The notes under the pieces are model-generated. The model ran no database searches. It was not told the DNA's origin and saw nothing but the letters and a program-made list of their open reading frames with translations. A stretch of DNA of 7,197 nt from Burkholderiales bacterium (GTDB lineage: Bacteria; Pseudomonadota; Gammaproteobacteria; Burkholderiales; Burkholderiaceae), in NCBI GenBank assembly GCA_947447845.1, contig CANFNO010000137.1, forward strand, positions 1 through 7,197. Direction: 5' to 3'. Below, in pieces: positions 1 to 5,199 of the stretch (within the stretch, counting starts at the first letter, position 1; each line of letters starts with the position of its first letter). The position numbers and the translations under genes were made by a program.

Positions 1-411
1 AAGATTGCTGCTGCCCAGCACGCCAACGACGACCCGCACCTGCGCAGTTGTCAGGCCGTTCTGGGCTACCACATCCATGCCAGCGATGGCGACATCGGCC
101 ACGTGCAGGGCATGCTGGTGGATGAAGATTCCTGGGCTTTGCGCTACCTCGTGGTGGACACCACCAATTGGTGGGGCGGCCACCAGGTGCTGGTGGCTCC
201 AAAATGGATTGAGTCCATCAGTTGGGCCGACTCCAAGGTCAACATCAACCTGAACCGTCAGGCCGTCAAGGACAGCCCGGCGTTTGACTCTACCGCGGAG
301 CTCAATCGCCAGTACGAAATGGACTTGCACCGGCACTACCAGCGCTCGGCCTATTGGGATCAGGAGCCCAGCCGCGATTCGGCCAAGATCCATGACAAGC
401 GCGATCTGTGA
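1..411 (+). CDS. PRC-barrel domain protein, C-terminal part (5' truncated by window)
   Basis: The reading frame is open from base 1 and ends at TGA 409-411, giving 136 visible residues; the true start lies upstream of the window. The segment from LRSCQAVLGYHI to VLVAPKWIESISW has the pattern of a PRC-barrel half: a short beta-rich module with D-GDIGHV, then LRYLVVDT, then a 'VLVAPKWI' strand. It is followed by the charged tail typical of bacterial PRC-barrel proteins, with a D-SPAFD segment and a Tyr/His-rich 'LHRHYQRSAYW' stretch. PRC-barrel proteins are small beta-barrel modules found in photosynthetic reaction-centre H subunits, RimM and many uncharacterised stress or envelope-associated proteins. 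No catalytic residues are known for the stand-alone family, so a specific function cannot be given. An internal ATG at 103 is in frame but lies inside the domain and is not the start. The family call is fairly secure; the role is unknown. Confidence 0.85.
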   Translation, partial: KIAAAQHANDDPHLRSCQAVLGYHIHASDGDIGHVQGMLVDEDSWALRYLVVDTTNWWGGHQVLVAPKWIESISWADSKVNINLNRQAVKDSPAFDSTAELNRQYEMDLHRHYQRSAYWDQEPSRDSAKIHDKRDL

Positions 412-425
412 GATCCCGTTGAGCC

Positions 426-457
426 AAAAAAAAGGCCCCGTTTTGCAACGAGGCCTT
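426..457 (-). terminator. Rho-independent terminator reading leftward (phasin transcript)
   Basis: Bases 432-442 (AAGGCCCCGTT) pair with 447-457 (AACGAGGCCTT) around a TTGC loop, giving an 11-bp stem with one C/A mismatch. An uninterrupted A8 run at 426-433 overlaps the stem foot on the plus strand. Read on the minus strand this is a GC-rich hairpin followed by T8, the classic intrinsic terminator layout. On the plus strand the hairpin is followed by GAAGGGATCC with no T-tract, so it should work mainly for leftward transcription from the phasin gene, about 150 nt beyond the phasin stop. It may also protect the 3' end of the PRC-barrel transcript. Confidence 0.85.
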
Positions 458-509
458 GAAGGGATCCCTGAACCTGAAGGTTTCGAAAGGACCCGAGGAG
501 ACAACCGGT

Positions 510-526
510 AGGAACAAAGAGTTCCT
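510..526. repeat. Small inverted repeat in the convergent intergenic region
   Basis: AGGAAC (510-515) and GTTCCT (521-526) form a perfect 6-bp inverted repeat around an AAAGA spacer. No T-tract follows on either strand, so it is not a standard terminator. It lies in the putative phasin 3' untranslated region and would be transcribed as a hairpin. Confidence 0.4.
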
Positions 527-572
527 GATGAATGAATTATCTCAGGGTTTTCCCTTGGCTCCTAGATCAGCG

Positions 573-595
573 CACAAAAAACCTTAATTTTTGTG
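573..595. repeat. AT-rich inverted repeat just beyond the phasin stop
   Basis: CACAAAAA (573-580) pairs with TTTTTGTG (588-595) around a 7-nt loop. The perfect 8-bp stem is mostly A-T and ends 13 bases before the phasin stop codon region begins at 609. It lacks the GC-rich stem of an efficient terminator. It may be a weak first terminator or a 3'-end stabilising hairpin ahead of the stronger one at 426-457. Confidence 0.35.
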
Positions 596-608
596 TCTAA
601 CTTGGCAA

Positions 609-1160
609 TTAGCGCTTTTTAGCGGTGGCGGGCTTGGCAGCAGTGGTGGCAGAAGCAGCCACCGAGTTGAAGTTGGCTTCGGCCACTTCAGTTGCTTGCT
701 TGACAGCCTTTTGAACGGATTCCAGCGCGTTATTTGCAGCTGACACCGAGCTCTTCAGAATGGCAACAGCGGCTTCAGATCCGGCAGGTGCATTCTTGGC
801 AGCGTTGTCCACCATGCTGGCGAACTTGGCTTGTGCTTCAGCAGCCTGGCCTTCAACCGCTTTGGTGAACTCAGCGCTGGTGCTGGTGGCGATGTCATAC
901 AGGTGACGGCTGTAAGCAGCGGTCTTTTCAGCCAAAGGCTGGAGCAAGTTGGATTGCAGGGCGATCAACTCTTGGACGTCCTTGACGCTCAACACCGATT
1001 GGCTGTGGCCAGCGACTTCGGACAGAGCTGCCTTGGAAGCGGTCAGGTTCAGTTCGACAATCTTTTCGACGCCTTCAAAAGCCTTGTTGGTCAGGCCAAA
1101 CAGGGTTTCGATGTTGGCTTTTTGTGCTGCGACGATTTGTTCAACGGTGAGTTCGGACAT
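609..1160 (-). CDS. phaP: Phasin family protein (PHA granule-associated, PhaP type)
   Basis: The 183-residue product coats polyhydroxyalkanoate granules in the cytoplasm, limiting granule coalescence and shielding host proteins from the polymer. It matches the Burkholderiales phasin family (Phasin_2 type). It opens with [20 protein letters not shown] and a '[22 protein letters not shown]' helix, and most of its length is amphipathic, Ala/Ser/Lys/Glu-rich helix. Cys and Trp are absent, and there is no signal peptide or membrane segment. Length is normal for PhaP (about 180-190). The C-terminus ends in a short Ala/Lys/Pro tail ([10 protein letters not shown]). This is a hint of the basic tails seen in DNA-binding phasins such as PhaF, but with only one such unit it is too short to claim DNA binding. 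The start is fixed by a GGAG box (complement of 1168-1171) 7 nt before the ATG. The gene is monocistronic and divergent from the thioesterase operon. Confidence 0.93.
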   Translation of the reverse strand: MSELTVEQIVAAQKANIETLFGLTNKAFEGVEKIVELNLTASKAALSEVAGHSQSVLSVKDVQELIALQSNLLQPLAEKTAAYSRHLYDIATSTSAEFTKAVEGQAAEAQAKFASMVDNAAKNAPAGSEAAVAILKSSVSAANNALESVQKAVKQATEVAEANFNSVAASATTAAKPATAKKR

Positions 1161-1167
1161 TTTGATT

Positions 1168-1171
1168 CTCC
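1168..1171 (-). promoter_or_regulatory. Ribosome binding site of the phasin gene
   Basis: Read on the minus strand, GGAGAATCAAA precedes the ATG at 1160-1158, putting GGAG 7 nt from the start. The preceding leader is very AT-rich (complement of 1172-1198), which suits an unstructured, strongly translated start. Confidence 0.8.
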
Positions 1172-1230
1172 AAATAAAAAATTGAGTGTTTTAAATTTCC
1201 ATCTGCGTGAGCATGTTTGCCAATTGACTC

Positions 1231-1249
1231 CATGTTGCACCGCAGCATG
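1231..1249. promoter_or_regulatory. Palindrome with TGC-N3-GCA core at the phasin transcription start (candidate PhaR operator)
   Basis: CATG (1231-1234), TGC (1236-1238), GCA (1242-1244) and CATG (1246-1249) form a near-perfect dyad with the core TGC-ACC-GCA; only the position 1235/1245 pair is not Watson-Crick. It lies 7-25 bp downstream of the phasin -10 box and so spans the expected transcription start. PhaR-type regulators are reported to bind TGC-rich sites at phasin promoters and to release when PHA binds them. Assigning this site to PhaR is an inference. Confidence 0.5.
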
Positions 1250-1255
1250 GTTTCG

Positions 1256-1283
1256 ATTGTATTCAGGTGAAGTTTGAATGCAA
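1256..1283 (-). promoter_or_regulatory. Sigma-70-like promoter of the phasin gene
   Basis: On the minus strand a -35 box TTGCAT (complement of 1278-1283) is separated by 16 bp from a -10 box TACAAT (complement of 1256-1261). These match the consensus hexamers at 4/6 and 5/6 positions. Transcription would start near 1249, leaving a leader of about 90 nt. It is the best promoter seen in the divergent region, and palindromes lie just upstream and just downstream of it. Confidence 0.65.
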
Positions 1284-1290
1284 GAACTTT

Positions 1291-1307
1291 TTGTTGCATT
1301 GCAACAA
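1291..1307. promoter_or_regulatory. Perfect palindrome TTGTTGC-ATT-GCAACAA (candidate PhaR-type operator)
   Basis: Two 7-bp arms (1291-1297 and 1301-1307) surround a 3-bp centre and again give a TGC-N3-GCA core. The site begins 8 bp upstream of the phasin -35 box. Its centre lies 59 bp from that of the related palindrome at 1231-1249. It also overlaps the -35 hexamer of a possible rightward promoter (1299-1327), so it could serve both divergent units. The dyad is directly visible; the regulator is inferred. Confidence 0.55.
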
Positions 1308-1327
1308 CTTAGAGGCATTTTTCTAAA
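1299..1327 (+). promoter_or_regulatory. Possible promoter for the rightward thioesterase-to-pncB operon
   Basis: TTGCAA (1299-1304), a 17-bp spacer and TCTAAA (1322-1327) give a plausible but weak sigma-70-like match, 4/6 in each hexamer. Transcription would start near 1334. That lies beyond the first in-frame ATG at 1327, so this promoter fits only if translation begins at one of the later ATGs, such as 1405. This is an inference from weak matches. Confidence 0.3.
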
Positions 1328-1331
1328 TGCC
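1314..1331. repeat. Inverted repeat GGCATTT-TTCT-AAATGCC
   Basis: Perfect 7-bp arms at 1314-1320 and 1325-1331 surround a 4-nt loop. The right arm contains the upstream ATG at 1327. If the transcript began further upstream, this hairpin would sequester that codon, which counts against its use as the translation start. The dyad could also be an operator over the -10 of the possible rightward promoter. Confidence 0.45.
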
Positions 1332-1374
1332 AAAGAATTCTTTGCCTCGTCACATGCATGACACCCGGGAAATG

Positions 1375-1391
1375 CAGCCCTCACAGGGCTG
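1375..1391. repeat. Inverted repeat CAGCCCT-CAC-AGGGCTG upstream of the thioesterase start
   Basis: Two perfect GC-rich 7-bp arms (1375-1381 and 1385-1391) with a 3-nt loop end 13 bp before the preferred thioesterase ATG at 1405. If translation starts at 1405, this lies in the 5' leader as a stable hairpin close to the initiation region. If translation starts at 1327, it is simply coding. No T-tract follows, so it is not a terminator. Confidence 0.4.
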
Positions 1392-1404
1392 GCAAAATCG
1401 TGGC

Positions 1405-1848
1405 ATGTCGAATAAAGCAACTTCTCGCCCTGAGCCGGAGCCGCGCAGCGCCTATCGGGTGTTGCGCGCCATTCCCACCCGCTGGATGGATAACGATGCC
1501 TACGGCCATATCAACAACGTCGTCTACTACAGCTGGTTTGATACGGCGGTGAACGCCTGGTTGATTGAAAGCGGCGTGCTGGACATTCAGAGCAGCCCCA
1601 CCGTGGGCCTGGTCGTTGAGACACATTGCAATTACTTTGCGCCGCTGGCCTTCCCGCAAACCGTTCAGGTCGGTCTGCGCGTGGCCCATGTGGGCGCGAG
1701 CAGCGTGCGTTATGAATTGGCCGTTTTTGGCGAAGAGGCGCTGTGCGCCGCCAAGGGCCATTTCGTGCATGTTTATGTGGACGCGCAAACCCATCGCCCC
1801 ACGCTTGTTCCCGACTCACTCAAAAAACTACTGGAGACCCTTGCATGA
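1405..1848 (+). CDS. Acyl-CoA thioesterase, YbgC/4-hydroxybenzoyl-CoA thioesterase-like hotdog protein
   Basis: The product (147 residues from ATG 1405) should hydrolyse an acyl-CoA thioester in the cytoplasm; the chain preference is not visible. The diagnostic stretch is TRWMDNDAYGHINNVVYYSW at residues 25-44. It contains the D-x-x-GH-x-NN pattern of the hotdog family, with Asp31 the likely catalytic acid followed by His35, Asn37 and Asn38. A central 'THCNYFAPLAFP' strand and a C-terminal 'AAKGHFVHVYVD' strand complete a single hotdog domain of normal length. The frame is open from an earlier ATG at 1327 (173 residues). The extra 26 residues look non-conserved, and the 1327 codon sits inside a hairpin, so 1405 is preferred, although no strong Shine-Dalgarno precedes it. 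It is the first gene of the rightward operon, and its stop overlaps the next start (ATGA). Its link to the transporter genes is unclear. Confidence 0.88.
   Translation: MSNKATSRPEPEPRSAYRVLRAIPTRWMDNDAYGHINNVVYYSWFDTAVNAWLIESGVLDIQSSPTVGLVVETHCNYFAPLAFPQTVQVGLRVAHVGASSVRYELAVFGEEALCAAKGHFVHVYVDAQTHRPTLVPDSLKKLLETLA
1833..1836 (+). promoter_or_regulatory. Ribosome binding site that sets the nitroreductase start
   Basis: GGAG at 1833-1836 lies 8 nt before ATG 1845, inside the last codons of the thioesterase gene. It supports the 1845 start over an in-frame upstream ATG at 1743, which would add 34 residues unrelated to the family. Confidence 0.75.
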
Positions 1849-2540
1849 CGCTTTCCGCGATTGACGAAGCCATCTGTTCCCGCCGCTCCATGCGGGCTTT
1901 TACGCAGCAAACCGTGGCACGCGGTGACATTGAGCACATTTTGCAAATGGCCAGTCGTGCAGCCTCGGGTACCAACTGCCAGCCCTGGAAGGTCTATGTG
2001 TTGCAGGGCGCCACGCGCGACACCCTGGTGGAAAAAGCCTGTGCCGCCCACGACGCGATGCGGGCCGACCCCACGCTGGCTGAGAAGTACAAGGAAGAGT
2101 ACGACTACTATCCGCAAAAGTGGGTCAGCCCGTATATCGACCGTCGGCGCGAAAACGGTTGGGGTCTGTATGGCCTGCTGGGCATCGGCAAGGCAGACCG
2201 CGAGCAAATGCATCTTCAGCACCAGCGCAACTTCAAGTTTTTTGATGCCCCGGTGGGCTTGATGTTTACCGTAGACCGGGTCATGGGCCGGGGCTCGCTG
2301 GTGGATTACGGTGGCTTTCTGCAAAGCCTCATGTTGGCAGCGCGCGGCCTGGGGCTGCACACCTGCCCGCAGGCGGCCTGGAACGGGTTTTCCAGCATCA
2401 TCATGCCGCTCATCGGCGCGGGTCCGGACGAGATGCTGGTCTGTGGCATGTCCCTGGGTTATGCCGACGAAACCGCCGTGGTCAACACCTTTGACACGCC
2501 GCGCGTGCCGGTCAAGGATTTCACCCACTGGCTGGACTGA
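1845..2540 (+). CDS. Nitroreductase family FMN flavoprotein (PnbA-like)
   Basis: The 231-residue product belongs to the FMN-dependent nitroreductase fold, probably a cytoplasmic NAD(P)H-dependent homodimer that reduces nitroaromatics, quinones or related electron acceptors. Visible marks are the N-terminal FMN-phosphate motif S-RRSMRAF (residues 12-19), SGTNCQPW (41-48), a DAPVGLMFTVDR strand, DYGGFLQSLMLAARGLGL, then HTCPQAAW (172-179) and a C-terminal MSLGYAD strand. These resemble the nitrobenzoate reductase PnbA subgroup, common in Burkholderiales. The start at 1845 overlaps the thioesterase stop by 4 nt and has a GGAG box. The stop is 9 nt before the permease start. The true substrate is unknown. 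The gene's place between a thioesterase and an importer suggests action on an imported aromatic or heteroaromatic compound, but this is inference. Confidence 0.92.
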   Translation: MTLSAIDEAICSRRSMRAFTQQTVARGDIEHILQMASRAASGTNCQPWKVYVLQGATRDTLVEKACAAHDAMRADPTLAEKYKEEYDYYPQKWVSPYIDRRRENGWGLYGLLGIGKADREQMHLQHQRNFKFFDAPVGLMFTVDRVMGRGSLVDYGGFLQSLMLAARGLGLHTCPQAAWNGFSSIIMPLIGAGPDEMLVCGMSLGYADETAVVNTFDTPRVPVKDFTHWLD

Positions 2541-2549
2541 CCGCACGCC

Positions 2550-4400
2550 ATGGCGGCATTTGCGATAGCGCTGCTTGACGGACTGAGCTACGCCAGCACG
2601 CTGTTTCTTATGGCCGCTGGCCTGACGCTGATCTTTGGCGTCACCCGCATCGTCAACTTCGCCCATGGCAGCTTCTTCATGTTGGGCGCGCTGTTCTCGG
2701 CGCATTGGTTGGTGAACTGGTTTCCAGTGTGGTCGGAAAGTGCCTGGCTTTATCTTGCGGCCATGTTGCTGGGCGCGGCCTGTGCGGCACTGGTGGGGGC
2801 GCTGGCGGAGTGGCTCTTGCTGCGTCGCCTGTATGGCGTGCCGGAGTTGTACCAATTGGTGGCCACCTTTGGCCTCAGCCTGGCCTTGCACGATGCCATG
2901 CGTTGGTCTTTCGGCCCGGACGAGGTGTTTGCGCCCCGTTTTCCGGGCCTCAAGGGTTCGATTGAAATCGGGAGCGAATTCTTCCCGCAGTACCAACTGC
3001 TCACGATTGTTTTGGGCCCCTTGGTCTGGCTCGGCTTGCATCTGGCTTTACACCACACGCGTTGGGGTGTGCGCCTGCGCGCTGCCACGGCCGACCGAAG
3101 CATGTTGTCGGCGCTGGGCGTCGATGCCAAGCCCCTGATGCTGCTGGCGGTGGTATTGGGTTGTGCGCTGGCGGGTCTGGGCGGTGCCTTGCAGTTGCCT
3201 CGCGAACCCGCCCATTTGCAAATGGATTTGAATACCGTGGTGGAAACCTTTGTGGTGGTGGTGACGGGAGGCTTGGGCAGTATCGGCGGGGCCTTTCTGG
3301 CAGCCGTGCTGATCGGGTTGGTGCATTCTTTTGGCACGCTGTTGTTTCCGCAGGCCACCCTCGTTTTCGTGTTTGTCACGATGGGCCTGGTGTTGGCTTT
3401 CAGGCCGCACGGCTTGCTGGGTAAGGCACTGGCACCCTTGCCGCAAGAACAGGGGGTGCGCTTTCGTTTGTGGCCGCTGAAGCCCCGGAGTTTTCAGGTC
3501 GCTTGCGCTATCGCTGCGTTGCTGTTGGGACTGTCGTGGGGCGCTGGCGCCTATTGGCAATCTCTGGTGAGCGACGGGCTCATTCTGGTCATTGCGGGGC
3601 TTAGCCTGCAATCCATGATGGCGCTTGGAGCCATGGTCAGCTTTGGCCATGCCGCCTTCTTTGGTCTGGGCGCCTATTCCGCCGCCTGGGTGCATTTGGC
3701 GTGGGGCTGGGGCCTGTTCCCGGCCCTTGTAGCTGCCACTTTGGCCAGCGGGCTGCTCGCTGCGCTGGTGGGCGGTGTGCTGGTGCGTAGCAGCGGTGTC
3801 TACCTGGCCATGTTGTCGCTGGCTCTGGCGCAGGTGCTGTGGGCTACGGCAAGCCAGTGGGTGGCCGTAAGCGGTGGTGACAACGGCTTGATTGGTCTGC
3901 AGTTGGTGACTGATGAAGGTCGCCCCCTATTTTTCGCGTTGCTGGTGATTTTGGCGCTTGGCTCAGTGGCCGCGCTGCGACGCTTTGCGCGATCCAGTCT
4001 GGGCGCTGCGCTGCAGGCATTGCGCGACGCACCCTTGCGGGCGGCGGCCAGTGGTTTGCCGTTGCAAGCGATCAAGTGGCGGGTACTGTTGCAAAGCGCC
4101 TTGATGGCGGGCTTGGCCGGTGGCTTGTTTGCCGCCCACAAGGGTTCGGTGTTTCCTTCCGTACTTTCGGTCTCCACCTCTGTCGATTTCTTGCTGGTGG
4201 TTTTGCTGGGCGGTTTGCATCAACTGTGGGGCACGCTGGCGGGTGCACTGGTGCTGGTACTGGCCGGAAGTGAATTGGGGCGTGGTTTTGATTACTGGCG
4301 CGGTGCGTTGGGATTGTTGGTCATGCTCATCATGGTCTGGGCACCGTCCGGAATATTGGGCCTGGGGCGCAGTGCCGCCCGGGGAGATCCACATGTCTGA
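2550..4400 (+). CDS. Fused LivH-LivM permease of a branched-chain-type (HAAT) ABC importer
   Basis: This 616-residue inner-membrane protein joins both permease subunits of a HAAT importer in one chain. The LivH-like half (about 1-291) begins with AAGLTLIFGVTRIVNFAHGS (22-41), has the cytoplasmic coupling loop GVRLRAATADRSMLSALGV from 173, and ends in FRPHGLLGK (284-292). A linker of about 25 residues (QEQGVRFRLWPLKPRS) leads to the LivM-like half. That half carries the hallmark VSFGHAAFFGLGAYSA from 363, VYLAMLSLALAQ, the coupling loop GAALQALRDAPLRAAASGLP from 485, and a C-terminal GLLVMLIMVWAPSGILG. Both halves are strongly hydrophobic with multiple membrane spans. No internal stop or frameshift occurs at the join, so the fusion is genuine in this sequence. 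LivH and LivM are usually separate proteins of roughly 290-330 residues, though fused versions are known. No clear Shine-Dalgarno precedes the ATG, so coupling to the nitroreductase 9 nt upstream is likely. No substrate-binding protein is in the window, and the substrate is unknown. Confidence 0.95.
   Translation: MAAFAIALLDGLSYASTLFLMAAGLTLIFGVTRIVNFAHGSFFMLGALFSAHWLVNWFPVWSESAWLYLAAMLLGAACAALVGALAEWLLLRRLYGVPELYQLVATFGLSLALHDAMRWSFGPDEVFAPRFPGLKGSIEIGSEFFPQYQLLTIVLGPLVWLGLHLALHHTRWGVRLRAATADRSMLSALGVDAKPLMLLAVVLGCALAGLGGALQLPREPAHLQMDLNTVVETFVVVVTGGLGSIGGAFLAAVLIGLVHSFGTLLFPQATLVFVFVTMGLVLAFRPHGLLGKALAPLPQEQGVRFRLWPLKPRSFQVACAIAALLLGLSWGAGAYWQSLVSDGLILVIAGLSLQSMMALGAMVSFGHAAFFGLGAYSAAWVHLAWGWGLFPALVAATLASGLLAALVGGVLVRSSGVYLAMLSLALAQVLWATASQWVAVSGGDNGLIGLQLVTDEGRPLFFALLVILALGSVAALRRFARSSLGAALQALRDAPLRAAASGLPLQAIKWRVLLQSALMAGLAGGLFAAHKGSVFPSVLSVSTSVDFLLVVLLGGLHQLWGTLAGALVLVLAGSELGRGFDYWRGALGLLVMLIMVWAPSGILGLGRSAARGDPHV
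4381..4386 (+). promoter_or_regulatory. Ribosome binding site of the livG-like gene, inside the permease gene
   Basis: GGGGAG at 4381-4386 is followed by 6 nt and ATG 4393. This fixes the ATPase start within the last codons of the permease and supports strong independent initiation despite the 8-nt overlap. Confidence 0.8.
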
Positions 4401-5199
4401 TTCACAGGGTTTTCAGTACGGACTGGTGGTGCGCGATCTGGCCAAGCAATTTGGCGGGGTGCAAGCGGTGCGGGGTGTGAGCTTTTCGGTGCAACCGGGG
4501 GAGTGCGTCGCCCTGATCGGACCCAACGGCGCGGGTAAGTCCACCACCTTTGCCTGCATTGCGGGGCAACACGCGCCCAGTGGCGGGCAGGTGTTGTGGC
4601 AGGGCAAACCGCTGAATGCGTTGTCTGCCGCACAGCGCTTGCAGCGCGGCATTGGCCGCACCTTTCAGGTGGCGCAGACCTTTGAATCCTTGACAGTGCA
4701 GCAGAACGTGCAACTTGTGCTGCCTGGCTCCAATGTGCTGAGCCCGCTGCAGATGCTCGACAACCAGGCGCCGCAAGCGGCCCTTGGCCTTTTGGCACGC
4801 GTAGGCTTGCAGGAACAGGCGGGACTCTTTGCGCAGCAATTGCCCTATGGCGCGAAAAAGCGCCTTGAATTGGCCATGGCACTTGCCGGCCTGGATGTCG
4901 AGCCGGGCCTGCTGCTTTTGGACGAGCCTGCAGCCGGTCTGGCACCTTCGGAGCGCGCCGCATTGATGCAATTGGTGCGCTCGCTCACACATGACGCAGC
5001 AGGACAGGCGCGGCTGGCCGTGCTCTACACCGAACACAATATGGACGCAGTTTTTGGCGTGGCCGAACGGGTGCTGGTGTTGATGGAAGGCCGCCTGGTG
5101 GCCTCAGGCACAGCCTACGAAGTGGCCTCCAACGAATTGGTGCGCACCCATTACCTGGGACGTGCTTTCCGCCACGCACGGGAGGCCCATCGTGCTTGA
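4393..5199 (+). CDS. livG: LivG-like ATP-binding protein of the HAAT importer
   Basis: This 268-residue cytoplasmic ATPase is one of two that power the fused permease. It shows Walker A GPNGAGKST (43-51), a Q-loop RTFQ with Gln92, a signature region LPYGAKKRLELAMAL (150-164), Walker B LLLLDEP (173-179) followed by AAGLAPSE, and a switch His at TEHNMD (His215). DEPAAGL and the YG-x-x-RLE form of the signature are LivG hallmarks, in place of the generic LSGGQ. Here the usual polar Gln/Asp after YG is Ala154. The C-terminal ELVRTHYLGRAF is the normal LivG/LivF end. Length is slightly above the E. coli LivG class (about 255). The start overlaps the permease stop by 8 nt and has a strong RBS. A longer frame from 4120 exists but only reads antisense-like sequence inside the permease gene. 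Confidence 0.95.
   Translation: MSDSQGFQYGLVVRDLAKQFGGVQAVRGVSFSVQPGECVALIGPNGAGKSTTFACIAGQHAPSGGQVLWQGKPLNALSAAQRLQRGIGRTFQVAQTFESLTVQQNVQLVLPGSNVLSPLQMLDNQAPQAALGLLARVGLQEQAGLFAQQLPYGAKKRLELAMALAGLDVEPGLLLLDEPAAGLAPSERAALMQLVRSLTHDAAGQARLAVLYTEHNMDAVFGVAERVLVLMEGRLVASGTAYEVASNELVRTHYLGRAFRHAREAHRA
5181..5185 (+). promoter_or_regulatory. Ribosome binding site that sets a GTG start for the livF-like gene
   Basis: GGAGG at 5181-5185 lies 6 nt before GTG 5192. This supports GTG 5192 over the in-frame upstream GTG 5162. Starting at 5192 also places the first residues ([12 protein letters not shown]) exactly where the LivF family normally begins. Confidence 0.8.

Noticed and set aside
528..587. 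A 19-codon open frame (MNELSQGFPL...) in the convergent intergenic region
   Set aside because: It has no Shine-Dalgarno at proper spacing and no recognised family. It starts next to a hairpin arm and its end runs into the AT-rich inverted repeat. Random occurrence is likely.
1224..1252. TTGACT at 1224-1229 as the -35 of a rightward promoter
   Set aside because: The -35 is good, but no acceptable -10 occurs 16-18 bp downstream (ATGGTT or TGGTTT).
831..1277. A 148-codon plus-strand frame opposite the phasin gene
   Set aside because: It is antisense to a clear phasin with an RBS and promoter, and its translation shows no domain.
1773..3041. A 422-codon open frame on the minus strand across the nitroreductase and permease genes
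   Set aside because: Its Arg/Gln/His-rich translation has no domain and mirrors the codon usage of the opposite genes. It has no ribosome site and no conserved neighbours.
4914..4940. LivG signature region lacking LSGGQ as a sign of a defective ATPase
   Set aside because: LivG proteins normally have a YG-x-x-RLE type signature instead of LSGGQ. Walker A, Walker B and the switch His are intact, so there is no reason to call it inactive.
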